A stretch of DNA of 64,000 nt from Zoogloeaceae bacterium (GTDB lineage: Bacteria > Pseudomonadota > Gammaproteobacteria > Burkholderiales > Rhodocyclaceae), in assembly GCA_024235635.1 (NCBI GenBank), contig JACKMA010000003.1:682001-746000 (forward strand), given 5' to 3'. Below, piece after piece: positions 25,506 to 34,717 of the stretch; within the stretch, counting starts at the first letter, position 1, and each line of letters begins with the position of its first letter. The translations under genes and the position numbers were made by a program. The notes below the pieces were generated by a model. It worked only from the letters and a program-made list of their open reading frames with translations, did no database searches and was not told the DNA's origin.

Positions 25506-26146
25506 GCGGCGAAACGGGCGTCGGGCGCCCGACCATCGAGTTCTGGTACGAGTTCGCGAGTTCCTATTCCTACCTGTCGGTGATGCGCATCGAGGCGTTG
25601 GCGGCCGCTGCCGAGGTCGAGGTGGCATGGCGCCCGTTCCTGCTGGGCCCGGTCTTCATGAGCCTCGGCTGGAACGACTCACCATTCAACATCTACCCGC
25701 CGAAGGGGCGCTACATGTGGCGCGATCTCGAGCGTCTTTGCGAACGCTACGGACTGCGCCTGAAGCGACCCAGCCTATTTCCGCGCAATGGCCTGCTGGC
25801 CGCCCGGGTGGCCTGCCTCGGCCAGGACCAGACCTGGATCGGCGAGTTCAGCCGACGCGTGATGCAGGCCAATTTCGCCGATGACCGGGACATCGGCGCC
25901 GAGCAGGTGATCGCCGAACTGCTGGCTGGATTGCCCCTGCCGGCAACGGCCGGCGCGCTGCTGGCCGCTGCCTGCGAGCCGGACGGCAAGGAAGCCCTGC
26001 GGCGGCAGACCGAGCGGGCCTGCCAGTTGGGATTGTTCGGTGCGCCGAGCTTCGTCGTCGCGGGCGAGTTGTTCTGGGGCAACGACCGCCTCGAGGACGC
26101 GCTCGCCTGGGCACATCGCGTGCCGACTGCGCCAGGGTCGGCTTGA
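25502..26146 (+). CDS. DsbA-fold 2-hydroxychromene-2-carboxylate isomerase family protein
   Basis: 214 aa, kappa-class GST/HCCA isomerase fold. It shows IEFWYEFASSYSYLSVMRIE at the N-terminus, the WRPFLLGPVF segment and the C-terminal GLFGAPSFVVAGELFWGNDRL. The active-site Ser of HCCA isomerases (in the first SSxSY-like turn) is present as ASSYSY. There is no CxxC, so it is not a thiol oxidase. It is coupled (ATGA) to the dehalogenase-type hydrolase, suggesting glutathione-dependent handling of its product or an aromatic side path. The substrate is unknown. Confidence 0.8.
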   Translation: MSGETGVGRPTIEFWYEFASSYSYLSVMRIEALAAAAEVEVAWRPFLLGPVFMSLGWNDSPFNIYPPKGRYMWRDLERLCERYGLRLKRPSLFPRNGLLAARVACLGQDQTWIGEFSRRVMQANFADDRDIGAEQVIAELLAGLPLPATAGALLAAACEPDGKEALRRQTERACQLGLFGAPSFVVAGELFWGNDRLEDALAWAHRVPTAPGSA

Positions 26147-26265
26147 GCATCCGATTCTCCCATCTGGAATAATCGGGGGCGCTGTCCTGTTGAGACGGCG
26201 TGCGGGTCCGTTCGGGACCGCCATCTCCGCAATAATCCGAAACGTCAATCGAGGTTGCTCAAGTC

Positions 26266-26745
26266 ATGAAGAAAAATATCGTCCGTCCGATCCTCGCGCT
26301 CGCCTGCCTGGGCGTGGTCACTGCCGCCAGCGCCCAGCTGAAACCCGAGGAGATGATCAAGTTCCGTCAGTCAGGCTATACCTTCATGGCCTGGAACATG
26401 GGCAAGATCAAGGCCATGGCGGTGGACGACAAGGTGCCGTTCGATGCCAAGCAGGTCGCTGCGGCAGCCGACGTCGTCGCGGCGGTCGCCAACTCCGGTC
26501 TCGGTGCACTGTTCGCACCCGGGACGGACCAGGGCAAGGGATGGAAGGAGACCCGGCTCAAGCCCGAGTTCTTCGAGAAGCCCGACGAGGTCAAGGAGGT
26601 CGCGCTGAATTTCGTCAAGCAGGCCAACGAACTGAAGACGGTCGCGGCGGGCGGCGACAAGGCGGCGATCAAGGCTCAGTTCGGCGAAACCGGCAAGGCC
26701 TGCAAGGCCTGCCACGACAAGTTCCGCGAGGAAGAGGACAAGTAA
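26266..26745 (+). CDS. Cytochrome c' (four-helix, c-prime)
   Basis: 159 aa with a Sec signal (to about residue 23, AASAQ). The mature protein is a four-helix bundle with the single haem site at the C-terminus: Cys146, Cys149 and His150 (CKACHDKF). Cytochromes c' are periplasmic and bind NO or CO, giving protection against nitric oxide. It converges with a cytochrome b561-type gene, its frequent genomic partner. The start is ATG 26266. Confidence 0.9.
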   Translation: MKKNIVRPILALACLGVVTAASAQLKPEEMIKFRQSGYTFMAWNMGKIKAMAVDDKVPFDAKQVAAAADVVAAVANSGLGALFAPGTDQGKGWKETRLKPEFFEKPDEVKEVALNFVKQANELKTVAAGGDKAAIKAQFGETGKACKACHDKFREEEDK

Positions 26746-26779
26746 GCTCGCGCGGTACGCGCCGCCGCCGCCCGACCGA

Positions 26780-27466
26780 CTACCAGGCCGGCGCCGGCGG
26801 TGGCGGCGGTGGCGGCGGCAGCACACCGCCCGACGCCGCCCAGACGGCGGCCAGGGCGATCACCACGGCGACCAGGAAGGCGAGCGGGCCGCCGCCGGTG
26901 GCAGGGCGGGCATCGGCATCGGTGGTCCGTGTGAGGCCGGTGATCATCGGCCGCACCAGATTCTGTTTCTTCACCCGCAGGTAGTAGATGATGGCGCCGA
27001 CGTGGAGGAAGACCAGCACCAGGATGACCAGCTCCGAGCGCCGGTGCAGCCCCGTCATCCAGTCGGAATAGGCCTTGCTCACCAGCGGATACAGCGGGCC
27101 GTTGAAGGCGATGTCGTCGTTGGACACCAGGCCGCTCAAGGCCTGGAAGGACAGCACCGCGAGCAAGGCGACCACCGACAGTGCGCCCAGCGGATTGTGC
27201 CCCAGGCCACGCCACTCGCCGCGCAGGTAGGCGATGATCGCGCGCGGACCGCGCACGAAGGTGAAGAAACGGGCGTAGGTCGAACCGATCAGACCCCACA
27301 CCAGACGAAAACTCAGAAGCCCGAGGATGGCGACCCCGAAGGTGCCGTGCCACAGCATCGCATTGCCACCGATCTTGCCGCTGGTGAAGGATCCGACGAC
27401 CAGCAGCACGAGCGACCAGTGGAAGATGCGGGTCGGCAGATCCCAGACCGCCACGCTCCGCTTCAT
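26780..27466 (-). CDS. Cytochrome b561-type membrane protein
   Basis: 228 aa from ATG 27466 (GAGG 8 nt upstream); an in-frame ATG at 27505 would add 13 residues. It begins VWDLPTRIFHWSLV and has four core helices with haem-ligand histidines in IFHW, LWHGTF, LHRRSEL and FLHVGA, plus a C-terminal helix. It ends in an unusual run of eight prolines (LPPPPPPPPAPAW). It probably carries electrons from quinol to periplasmic cytochromes such as the convergent cytochrome c'. Confidence 0.85.
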   Translation of the reverse strand: MKRSVAVWDLPTRIFHWSLVLLVVGSFTSGKIGGNAMLWHGTFGVAILGLLSFRLVWGLIGSTYARFFTFVRGPRAIIAYLRGEWRGLGHNPLGALSVVALLAVLSFQALSGLVSNDDIAFNGPLYPLVSKAYSDWMTGLHRRSELVILVLVFLHVGAIIYYLRVKKQNLVRPMITGLTRTTDADARPATGGGPLAFLVAVVIALAAVWAASGGVLPPPPPPPPAPAW

Positions 27467-27577
27467 GTCGTCCACCTCGTTATTGTGCAGTGCAGTATTT
27501 TCCATGGCTGATCGTCGGTTGGGAAGCGCAAGGGCGCACCAATGTGGGGCGATGTTGATTCTAGACAATGTTTTCGT

Positions 27578-27599
27578 GATGCCCCATGCCGCGGGCATC
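27578..27599 (-). terminator. hairpin just after the uvrA stop (no U-tract)
   Basis: GATGCCC (27578-27584) and GGGCATC (27593-27599) form a 7-bp stem with an 8-nt loop, 4 bp beyond the uvrA stop. No run of T follows on the minus strand, so it is at best a weak or Rho-assisted terminator. Confidence 0.3.
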
Positions 27600-27603
27600 G
27601 ACC

Positions 27604-30600
27604 TCAGTCCGGACGCGCTGCGGACGCGCCCTCAGCGGGCGCCGATCGCGCCAGGGCGCGCGCCAGAAAGCGGCCGGTATGGGAGCGGCGAGCACGGCAG
27701 ATACGGCTCGGCGGGCCCTGGCAGACGATCTCGCCGCCGGCTTCGCCGCCTTCGGGACCGAGATCGATGATCCAGTCCGCTTCGGCGATGACGTCGATGT
27801 CGTGCTCGATCACGAGGACGCTGTGGCCGGCGTCCACGAGGCGGTGCAACACGCGGATCAGGCGCTCGACGTCGGCCATGTGCAGTCCGACCGTCGGTTC
27901 GTCGAGTACGTAGAGCGTGTGCTTCTCGGGTTTCCAGGTGCCCTTGTCAGCCCGCACCTTGCTCAGTTCGGACACCAGCTTGAGGCGCTGCGCCTCGCCG
28001 CCAGACAGGGTCGGGCTCGCTTGGCCGAGCGTGAGGTAGCCGAGACCGACGTCGTCGAGCAGCGCCAGCGGGTGGGCGATCGACGGATGCGCGGCAAAGA
28101 ATCCACAGGCCTCGGCGACCGGCATCGCCAGCACGTCGGCGATGGTGCGATCCTTCCAGCGCACGGTCAGCGTCTCGCGATCGAAGCGGTCACCGCCGCA
28201 GACATCGCACGCGACCTTGACGTCGGGCAGGAAGTTCATCTCGACCGTGACCTGGCCCTGACCTTCGCACACCGGGCAGCGCCCGCCGCCGGTGTTGAAC
28301 GAGAACCGGCTGGCCTTCCAGCCATGGGCGCGGGCGTCGAAGGTGTCGGCGAACAGCTTGCGTATCGCATCCCAGAAGCCGATGTAGGTGGCCGGGCAGG
28401 AACGCGGGGTCTTGCCGATCGGTGTCTGGTCCACCTCGAGCACGCGACCGACCTGCTGCCAGCCCTCGAACGCGCGGCAACCGCTGACGGTCGGGTCGCC
28501 GGCCAGGTGACGGACCAGATTGGCATGGAGCACGTCGCGGGCGAGCGAGGATTTGCCGGATCCCGAGACGCCGGTGACGACGGTCAATCGCCCGAGCGGC
28601 ACGCGTGCATCGACCTGCCTGAGATTGTGCAGGGACGCACCAACCACCCGCAGCGAGGGATGTGCCGAAGCGACCTTGCGGCGCGGCTGCATCGGATGCC
28701 GAAGCGGCTCGCGCAGGCAGCGGCCGGTGGCCGATTCCTGCGTTGCGCGCAGGTCCGCGATCGTGCCCTGGGCGACCACTGAGCCACCCTCGACGCCGGC
28801 GCCGGGTCCGAGGTCGATGACGTGGTCGGCGTGGCGAATGGTCTCTTCGTCATGCTCGACGACGATCAGCGAGTTGCCGCGGTCGCGCAGGGCACTCAGG
28901 GTGTCGAGCAGCAGGTCGTTGTCGCGCGGGTGCAGGCCGATCGTCGGCTCGTCGAGGATGTAGCACACGCCCCGCAGGTTGGAGCCGAGCTGGGCCGCCA
29001 GCCGGATGCGCTGGGCCTCGCCGCCCGACAGGGTCGGTGCCGCCCGGTCGAGCGCCAGGTAGTCGAGACCGACCTGGCGCAGGAAGGCCAGGCGGGCACC
29101 GATCTCCGCGACCAGGTCGCGAGCGATGTCGCCTTCGCGCCGGTCCAGTTCGAGGGCGGCAAAGAACCCGGCGACGTCTGTCACCGATCTTGCAGCCAAC
29201 TGGTGGATGCCAAGGTCGCGGAAGCGCACGGCGCGGGCCACCGGGTTGAGGCGGGCGCCGTCGCAGGCCGGACAACTTTCGTCCGAGAGTTGTTCGGCCT
29301 CGCCGAGCACGAGCGCGTCAGGGTCGTCCACCTTGCCGCGGGTCTTCTGGCCGGTGCCGTAGCACGCGGGGCACCAGCCGTGCTTGGCGTTGTACGAGAA
29401 CAGGCGTGGATCCGGCTCGGGAAAGCTGGTCCCGCAGGCCGGGCACGCGCGCCGGGTCGAAAAGGTGACCGGCTGCGCACCGAGCCGTCCGATCGGCAGC
29501 ACCTGGAGGACGCCCTTGCCGTGCTCGAGGGCGAGTGCCAGTTGCGCCCGCAACTGCGCTTCGTGCGCCGGCCTGACCGCCACCATGCCGACCGGGAGTT
29601 CGATGTTGTGTTCCTTGTAGCGGTCGATGCGCGGCCACTTGCGCGTCGGCAGATACTCGCCGTCCACCCGCAACTGCTCGAAGCCCTTGCCGCGTGCCCA
29701 CTTGGCAAGCTCGGTATAGAGGCCCTTGCGGTTGACCACCTGCGGCGCCAGCAGCTCGATCGACTGGCCGTCGAAGTCGGCCTGCACCTGGGCCGCGATC
29801 GCCTCGAAGCTCTGCGGCCTGACCGGCACGTCACAATCGGGACAGTGCTGGGTTCCGAGCTTGACGTAGAGCAGGCGCAGGAAGGGCTGGATCTCGGTCA
29901 GCGTCGCGACCGTGCTCTTGCGACCACCGCGCGAAACCCGCTGCTCGATGGCCACGGTCGGCGGAATGCCGAACACCGCATCGACGTCCGGCCGGCTCGA
30001 CGGCTGAACGAACTGGCGGGCGTAGGCATTCAACGATTCGAGGTAGCGGCGCTGGCCTTCGCCGAAGACGATGTCGAAGGCCAGTGTGGACTTGCCCGAG
30101 CCGGACAGGCCGGTGACCACGGTCAGCGCATCGCGCGGGATCGACACGCTGACGTTCTTCAGATTGTGTTCGCGGGCGTGGCGGATCTCGATCGCCGCAG
30201 CGGATGCGACCCGGTAGGCGGGACGCACGTCGGCTGCGATCGTCGGCCGCGGCGGGGCGGCCAGGCGCTTCAGTTCGCCGTCGTAGGCGGCGAGGGCCGC
30301 ACCGGTATGGGACCGGTCGCAGGCGACGACCGCCTGCGGCGGACCTTCGGCAATCACATCGCCGCCGCCGTCGCCGCCCTCGGGTCCGAGGTCGATCAGC
30401 CAGTCGGCCGCCGCGATGACGTCGAGATTGTGCTCGATCACCAGCAGCGAGTGGCCGGCTTCGAGCAGCTTTTCGAAGGCCCCGAGCAGGCGGCTGACGT
30501 CCTCGAAGTGAAGGCCGGTGGTCGGTTCATCGAACAGGAACAGGGTCGACGCCACGGCGCCGGTCCGATTGGCGCGCCCGCCTGCGGCGGCCTTGGCGAG

Positions 30601-33102
30601 GTGGCCCGCCAGCTTCAGGCGCTGGGCCTCGCCGCCGGACAGTGTAGGCACCGGCTGGCCCAGGCGGAGGTACTCGAGGCCGACGTCGGCAATCGGCGCG
30701 AGCGCCTTCAATACTGCCGGCTGGTCGCCGAAGAAGGCGATCGCCTGCGAGACCGTCAGCTCGAGCACCTCGGCGACCGACTTGCCACGCCATTCGAGCG
30801 CCAGGATCTCCGGACGATAGCGCCGGCCGTCGCAATCCGGGCATCGCAGGTAGACGTCGGACAGGAACTGCATCTCGACATGCTCGAAACCCGAGCCGTT
30901 GCAGGTCGGGCAACGCCCGTTGCCTGAATTGAAGCTGAACGTGCCCGGCGTGTAGCCGCGGGCCCTGGCTTCCGGCAGGTCTGCAAAAAGCTTGCGCACG
31001 GTATCCCAGGCGCCAACGTAGCTGACCGGGTTGGAGCGGGAACTCTTGCCGATCGGCGACTGGTCGACGAGCACGACGTCGCCGATCTGCTCCGCCCCTT
31101 CCAGCGTGTCGAAGCTGCCCGGGCTCTCCGACGGCAGGCCGAGCCGCTTGCAAAGCGCCGGATGCAGCAGATCCTGCACCAGGGTTGACTTGCCCGAACC
31201 GGAGACGCCGGTCATGCACACCAGGTGACCCAGCGGAATGCGCAGGTCGATGTCGCGCAGGTTGTGCTCGCGCGCACCGCGCAGCCATAGCGACGGTCCC
31301 GCGGCGGCGACCGGGCGAGGCCTTCGCTGGCGATCGACCCGCCGCCGACCGGACAGGTAGTCGCCGGTCAGCGATCCGACATCGGCCGCGACGTCGGCCG
31401 GGGGAGCATAGGCGACGATGCGGCCCCCGCGTTCGCCGGGGCCGGGGCCGATGTCGAGCAGGCGATCGGCCGCGAACATCACCTGCGGATCGTGTTCGAC
31501 CACCAGCAGCGAATTGCCGGCGTCGCGCAGCCGCCGCATGACCTCGAGAATGCGACCGATGTCTCGCGGGTGAAGGCCGATCGACGGTTCGTCGAGCACG
31601 AACAGGGCATTGACCAGCGAGGTGCCGAGGGCGGTCGTCAGGTTGATGCGCTGCACCTCGCCGCCCGACAGCGTCCGGGATTGCCGGTCGAGGGTCAGGT
31701 AGCCCAGTCCGACCTGGCACAGGTAGCCGAGGCGCGTACGGATCTCGCCGAGCAGCAGTTCGGTCGCTTCGTCGAGGGGTGGCGGCAGTTCGAGGTCACC
31801 GACGAATTGCGCGATGCGCTCGACCGGCATCGCCATCAGCTCGTGTATGGCCAGCTGCGGCCCGGTGCCGAGCCGCCAGGCCAGTGCCTCGGGCCTGAGG
31901 CGGGCGCCCGCGCAGGCCGGACACTCGGTGTAGCTGCGATAGCGTGACAGCAGCACACGGATGTGCATCTTGTAGGCCTTGGTCTCGAGCCACTCGAAGA
32001 AGTGACGGACGCCGTACCATTTGCCGGGCCACGACGAAGACCAGTTCTTCCAGCCGGGATCGCCTTCGAACACCCACCGCTGCTGCTCGGCCTCAAGGTC
32101 GCGAAACGGGACGTCGAGCGGGATGCCGTCGCGCACCGCGAGCGCTTCCATGTCCTGCTGGCACTCGTGGTAGCTCTTGCTCTGCCACGGCTTGATCGCA
32201 CCATTGGCCAACGTCTTCGAATCGTCCGGCACCACCAGGCCGAAGTCGACCCCGATCACACGCCCGAACCCACGGCAGGTTTCACAGGCGCCGATCGGCG
32301 AGTTGAAGGAAAACAGGCTGGGTATCGGGTCGGCGTAGGCGATGTCGCAGCGGGCGCAGTGCAGGGCCGCGCTGTACGGCCACAGCGCCGGTCGATCCGG
32401 ATCGGCGACATGGACATGGACACGACCCTGGCCGAGCCGCTGGGCGGCCTCGATGGCATCGATCAGTCGTCCGTGTTCGACCGACGACAGCCGGAAGCGG
32501 TCCTGCACGACCTCGAGCACGCCACCGCTGCTCGAATGGATGCGGCTGTAGCCCTGGCGTTCGAGGTGGGCCCGGATCTCGTCCTCGCCAAAGTTGTCCG
32601 GCACGCGCAACGGCGCGCACAGCACCAGTCGCGGATCACCGGCCGCATCGGACCTGCGCCGCAAGTCGGCGGCGATGCTCTGCGGCGTGTCCCGATGCAC
32701 CGGCTGGCCGCACTGACGGCAATGGAGGTGGGCGGCGCGGGCATACAGCAGCTTGAGGTGGTCGGCCAGCTCGGTCATCGTGCCGACCGTCGAGCGTGAG
32801 GTGCGCACCGGATTGGTCTGGTCGATCGCGATCGCCGGCGGCACGCCGTCGATGCGATCCACCCGGGGCTTGTCCATGCGGTCGAGAAACTGCCGCGCAT
32901 ACGGCGAGAAGGTCTCGACGTAGCGGCGCTGGCCTTCCGCGAAGACGGTGTCGAACACCAGCGAGCTCTTGCCGGAGCCGGACACGCCGGTGACCACGAC
33001 CAGTTCGTTCAGCGGCAGGTCGATGTCGACATTGCGCAGGTTGTTCTGGCAGGCACCGCGGACGCGGATCGCAGCGCCCTTGACGAACTCGGATTTGGAC
33101 AT
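27604..33102 (-). CDS. uvrA: Tandem (double-length) UvrA excinuclease subunit A
   Basis: 1832 aa, about twice a normal UvrA (about 940). It reads as two complete UvrA copies fused head to tail, joined near residue 970. Four Walker A motifs are visible, at about residues 39 (GVSGSGKSSL), 631 (GVSGSGKSTL), 997 (GLSGSGKSTL) and 1510 (GVSGSGKSSL). Each has an ABC signature LSGGEVQR or LSGGEAQR and a Walker B of the DEPS/DEPT-x-GLH type. Zinc-finger cysteines occur in both halves (CPTCNGSGF with CPDCDG; CPVCEGQGQ with CDVCGG). UvrA normally works as a dimer that finds DNA damage and loads UvrB; here one chain could form both protomers. Similar fused UvrAs are known from Chlamydia. No separate standard uvrA is in the window. 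The start is ATG 33102. Confidence 0.92.
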   Translation of the reverse strand: MSKSEFVKGAAIRVRGACQNNLRNVDIDLPLNELVVVTGVSGSGKSSLVFDTVFAEGQRRYVETFSPYARQFLDRMDKPRVDRIDGVPPAIAIDQTNPVRTSRSTVGTMTELADHLKLLYARAAHLHCRQCGQPVHRDTPQSIAADLRRRSDAAGDPRLVLCAPLRVPDNFGEDEIRAHLERQGYSRIHSSSGGVLEVVQDRFRLSSVEHGRLIDAIEAAQRLGQGRVHVHVADPDRPALWPYSAALHCARCDIAYADPIPSLFSFNSPIGACETCRGFGRVIGVDFGLVVPDDSKTLANGAIKPWQSKSYHECQQDMEALAVRDGIPLDVPFRDLEAEQQRWVFEGDPGWKNWSSSWPGKWYGVRHFFEWLETKAYKMHIRVLLSRYRSYTECPACAGARLRPEALAWRLGTGPQLAIHELMAMPVERIAQFVGDLELPPPLDEATELLLGEIRTRLGYLCQVGLGYLTLDRQSRTLSGGEVQRINLTTALGTSLVNALFVLDEPSIGLHPRDIGRILEVMRRLRDAGNSLLVVEHDPQVMFAADRLLDIGPGPGERGGRIVAYAPPADVAADVGSLTGDYLSGRRRVDRQRRPRPVAAAGPSLWLRGAREHNLRDIDLRIPLGHLVCMTGVSGSGKSTLVQDLLHPALCKRLGLPSESPGSFDTLEGAEQIGDVVLVDQSPIGKSSRSNPVSYVGAWDTVRKLFADLPEARARGYTPGTFSFNSGNGRCPTCNGSGFEHVEMQFLSDVYLRCPDCDGRRYRPEILALEWRGKSVAEVLELTVSQAIAFFGDQPAVLKALAPIADVGLEYLRLGQPVPTLSGGEAQRLKLAGHLAKAAAGGRANRTGAVASTLFLFDEPTTGLHFEDVSRLLGAFEKLLEAGHSLLVIEHNLDVIAAADWLIDLGPEGGDGGGDVIAEGPPQAVVACDRSHTGAALAAYDGELKRLAAPPRPTIAADVRPAYRVASAAAIEIRHAREHNLKNVSVSIPRDALTVVTGLSGSGKSTLAFDIVFGEGQRRYLESLNAYARQFVQPSSRPDVDAVFGIPPTVAIEQRVSRGGRKSTVATLTEIQPFLRLLYVKLGTQHCPDCDVPVRPQSFEAIAAQVQADFDGQSIELLAPQVVNRKGLYTELAKWARGKGFEQLRVDGEYLPTRKWPRIDRYKEHNIELPVGMVAVRPAHEAQLRAQLALALEHGKGVLQVLPIGRLGAQPVTFSTRRACPACGTSFPEPDPRLFSYNAKHGWCPACYGTGQKTRGKVDDPDALVLGEAEQLSDESCPACDGARLNPVARAVRFRDLGIHQLAARSVTDVAGFFAALELDRREGDIARDLVAEIGARLAFLRQVGLDYLALDRAAPTLSGGEAQRIRLAAQLGSNLRGVCYILDEPTIGLHPRDNDLLLDTLSALRDRGNSLIVVEHDEETIRHADHVIDLGPGAGVEGGSVVAQGTIADLRATQESATGRCLREPLRHPMQPRRKVASAHPSLRVVGASLHNLRQVDARVPLGRLTVVTGVSGSGKSSLARDVLHANLVRHLAGDPTVSGCRAFEGWQQVGRVLEVDQTPIGKTPRSCPATYIGFWDAIRKLFADTFDARAHGWKASRFSFNTGGGRCPVCEGQGQVTVEMNFLPDVKVACDVCGGDRFDRETLTVRWKDRTIADVLAMPVAEACGFFAAHPSIAHPLALLDDVGLGYLTLGQASPTLSGGEAQRLKLVSELSKVRADKGTWKPEKHTLYVLDEPTVGLHMADVERLIRVLHRLVDAGHSVLVIEHDIDVIAEADWIIDLGPEGGEAGGEIVCQGPPSRICRARRSHTGRFLARALARSAPAEGASAARPD

Positions 33103-33272
33103 GGACAGGCGTATTGAGGCCGGGGAGAAGATCGAGATTCTATTCGCCAGTCCAGGTTCCGTACCGCGGTCGACGTTCGGCGGAATTTGCTCAAGTTATC
33201 AGCGGGCATCCCGTTCAGCTGCGACACAGCCTCGGAATACACGAGGCGGGAACCCACCCCGGAAGAGACGCG

Positions 33273-34094
33273 ATGGCCAATCTGTTGTGGATGCAGACCG
33301 GCGCCTGCAGTGGCGACAGCATGTCGCTGCTGAATGCGGACGGTCCGTCGATCGAAGGGCTGATCCGCAGCGGTGCATTCGACCTGCTCTGGCATCCGTC
33401 GCTGAGCGATCATCCCTCGGGCGAATTCGCGCGCCTGGTCGAGCGCATCGAGTCGGGTCGCCAGGCACTCGATATCCTCTGCATCGAAGGCAGCATCATC
33501 ACCGGACCCTACGGCAGCAGCATGTTCGACAGCCATCGCGGACGACCGAAGATGCAGATCGCTGCTGCGCTCGCCGCCCGCGCGCGCACCGTCGTGGCGG
33601 TCGGCACCTGCGCCGCCTTTGGCGGCGTCCATGCCGCGCCTCCCAATCCTTCCGATGCGATCGGCCTGCAGTATGACCACGCCGAACCGGGGGGGCTGCT
33701 CGACGCGGACTGGCGCTCGGCCGACGGCCGGCCGGTGATCAACCTGGCAGGCCGCCCGGTACATCCGATCACCCGCAGCTTGTCGATGCTGGCTTCCGAC
33801 ACGCCGATCGATCTCGATTTTCTGAATCGGCCGCGGATCTTCTACTCGTCCACCGTGCATCAGGGATGCACACGCAACGAGTACCACGAATACGATGTCG
33901 AGGATCACGAGCCGGGCGGCAAGGCTTGCATGTATTTCAACCTCGGTTGTCAGGGGCCCGGAACGCTCGCCAACTGCAATGCCGAACTGTGGAACAACCG
34001 CAGCAGCAAGACGCGCGCCAGACCAAGCTTCACTGCAGGCACTCCGACGTGCGCGAACTGGTTGACGTCATCGCCAGGGACCTCGCTGCCCTGA
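33273..34094 (+). pseudogene. [NiFe]-hydrogenase small subunit, truncated at the 3' end (group 1h/5-like)
   Basis: 273 codons from ATG 33273 (GGAAGAG upstream), of which about 249 are hydrogenase-like. It shows MANLLWMQTGACSGDSMSLL, LLWHPSLS, VAVGTCAAFGG, HQGCTRNEY, ACMYFNLGCQGP and NCNAELWNNRSSKTRA, as in high-affinity (group 1h) small subunits. There the similarity stops: the last cluster-binding cysteine motif and about 80 residues are missing, replaced by a chance tail to 34094. The proximal-cluster cysteine expected in a GCPxHP motif is Arg (AGRPVHP). No large subunit or maturation gene is in the window. Very likely inactive. It is divergent from uvrA (170-bp gap). Confidence 0.8.
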
Positions 34095-34651
34095 CCGACA
34101 GCCGACAGCTGACGCTGCGTGTGCGCAGTGAGACCAATGACACGCGGGCCTTCGTCGATCGCAGACAGTTCCTCACAGTGATCCAGAACCTGGTTGCGAA
34201 CGCGGTCAAGTTTTCGCCTTCGCAGCGCGAGATCACGATCGTGCTTGCTGACGGGGAGTTTCCGTCGGGACGGCCGGCGCTCTGCATGAGCGTTCGCGAC
34301 CAGGGCGTCGGCATACCCGAGAACGAACTCGAATCGATCTTCGACAAGTTCGTCCAGAGTTCCAAGACCAAGACCGGCGCCGGCGGCACCGGCCTCGGAC
34401 TGGCCATCACCCGGGAAATCGTCACGCTTCACGGCGGATCGATTCGGGCCGGAAACCATCCCGAAGGTGGTGCCGTCTTCTCGGTACTGATACCGCGACG
34501 CGACACTCCCGAAACCAAGGATGAGACCCTGGGCACGTTACTTGCAGTCAATCTGCTACGCGGAACCGATCCAAGTTTCGATCGAAGAATCAATAGCCTG
34601 AAAGCTGTCGAAGCGGGCACAATGGGTCGGGATACCCGAAGTGCGCACTAA
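34022..34651 (+). pseudogene. Histidine-kinase fragment: ATPase domain only, out of frame with the hydrogenase remnant
   Basis: From about 34022 the second frame reads as the linker and HATPase_c domain of a sensor kinase: SDVRELVDVIARDLAAL, the N-box NLVANAVKFSP, G1 DQGVGIP, F-box FDKFVQS and G2 GTGLGLAI. The sensor, the phospho-accepting His domain and the start codon are missing. It begins exactly where hydrogenase similarity ends and is shifted in frame, so no fusion protein is made. The last 50 or so residues after FSVLIPRR do not look kinase-like, so a second breakpoint may lie near 34500. This is the scar of a deletion. Confidence 0.75.
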
Positions 34652-34717
34652 CAAGCAGCCGAGCTGCACCATGACGGTGCGCAGAGCGGTGCGCGGATAC
34701 CGGGAGGGGACAGGCAA

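Noticed and set aside
33103..33272. SOS (LexA) box before uvrA
   Set aside because: I looked for CTGT-N8-ACAG and similar palindromes and found none that convinced.
33273..34651. A genuine hydrogenase-kinase fusion protein
   Set aside because: The two parts are in different frames, and a stop at 34094 ends the hydrogenase frame; only a programmed frameshift could join them, and no slippery site is evident.
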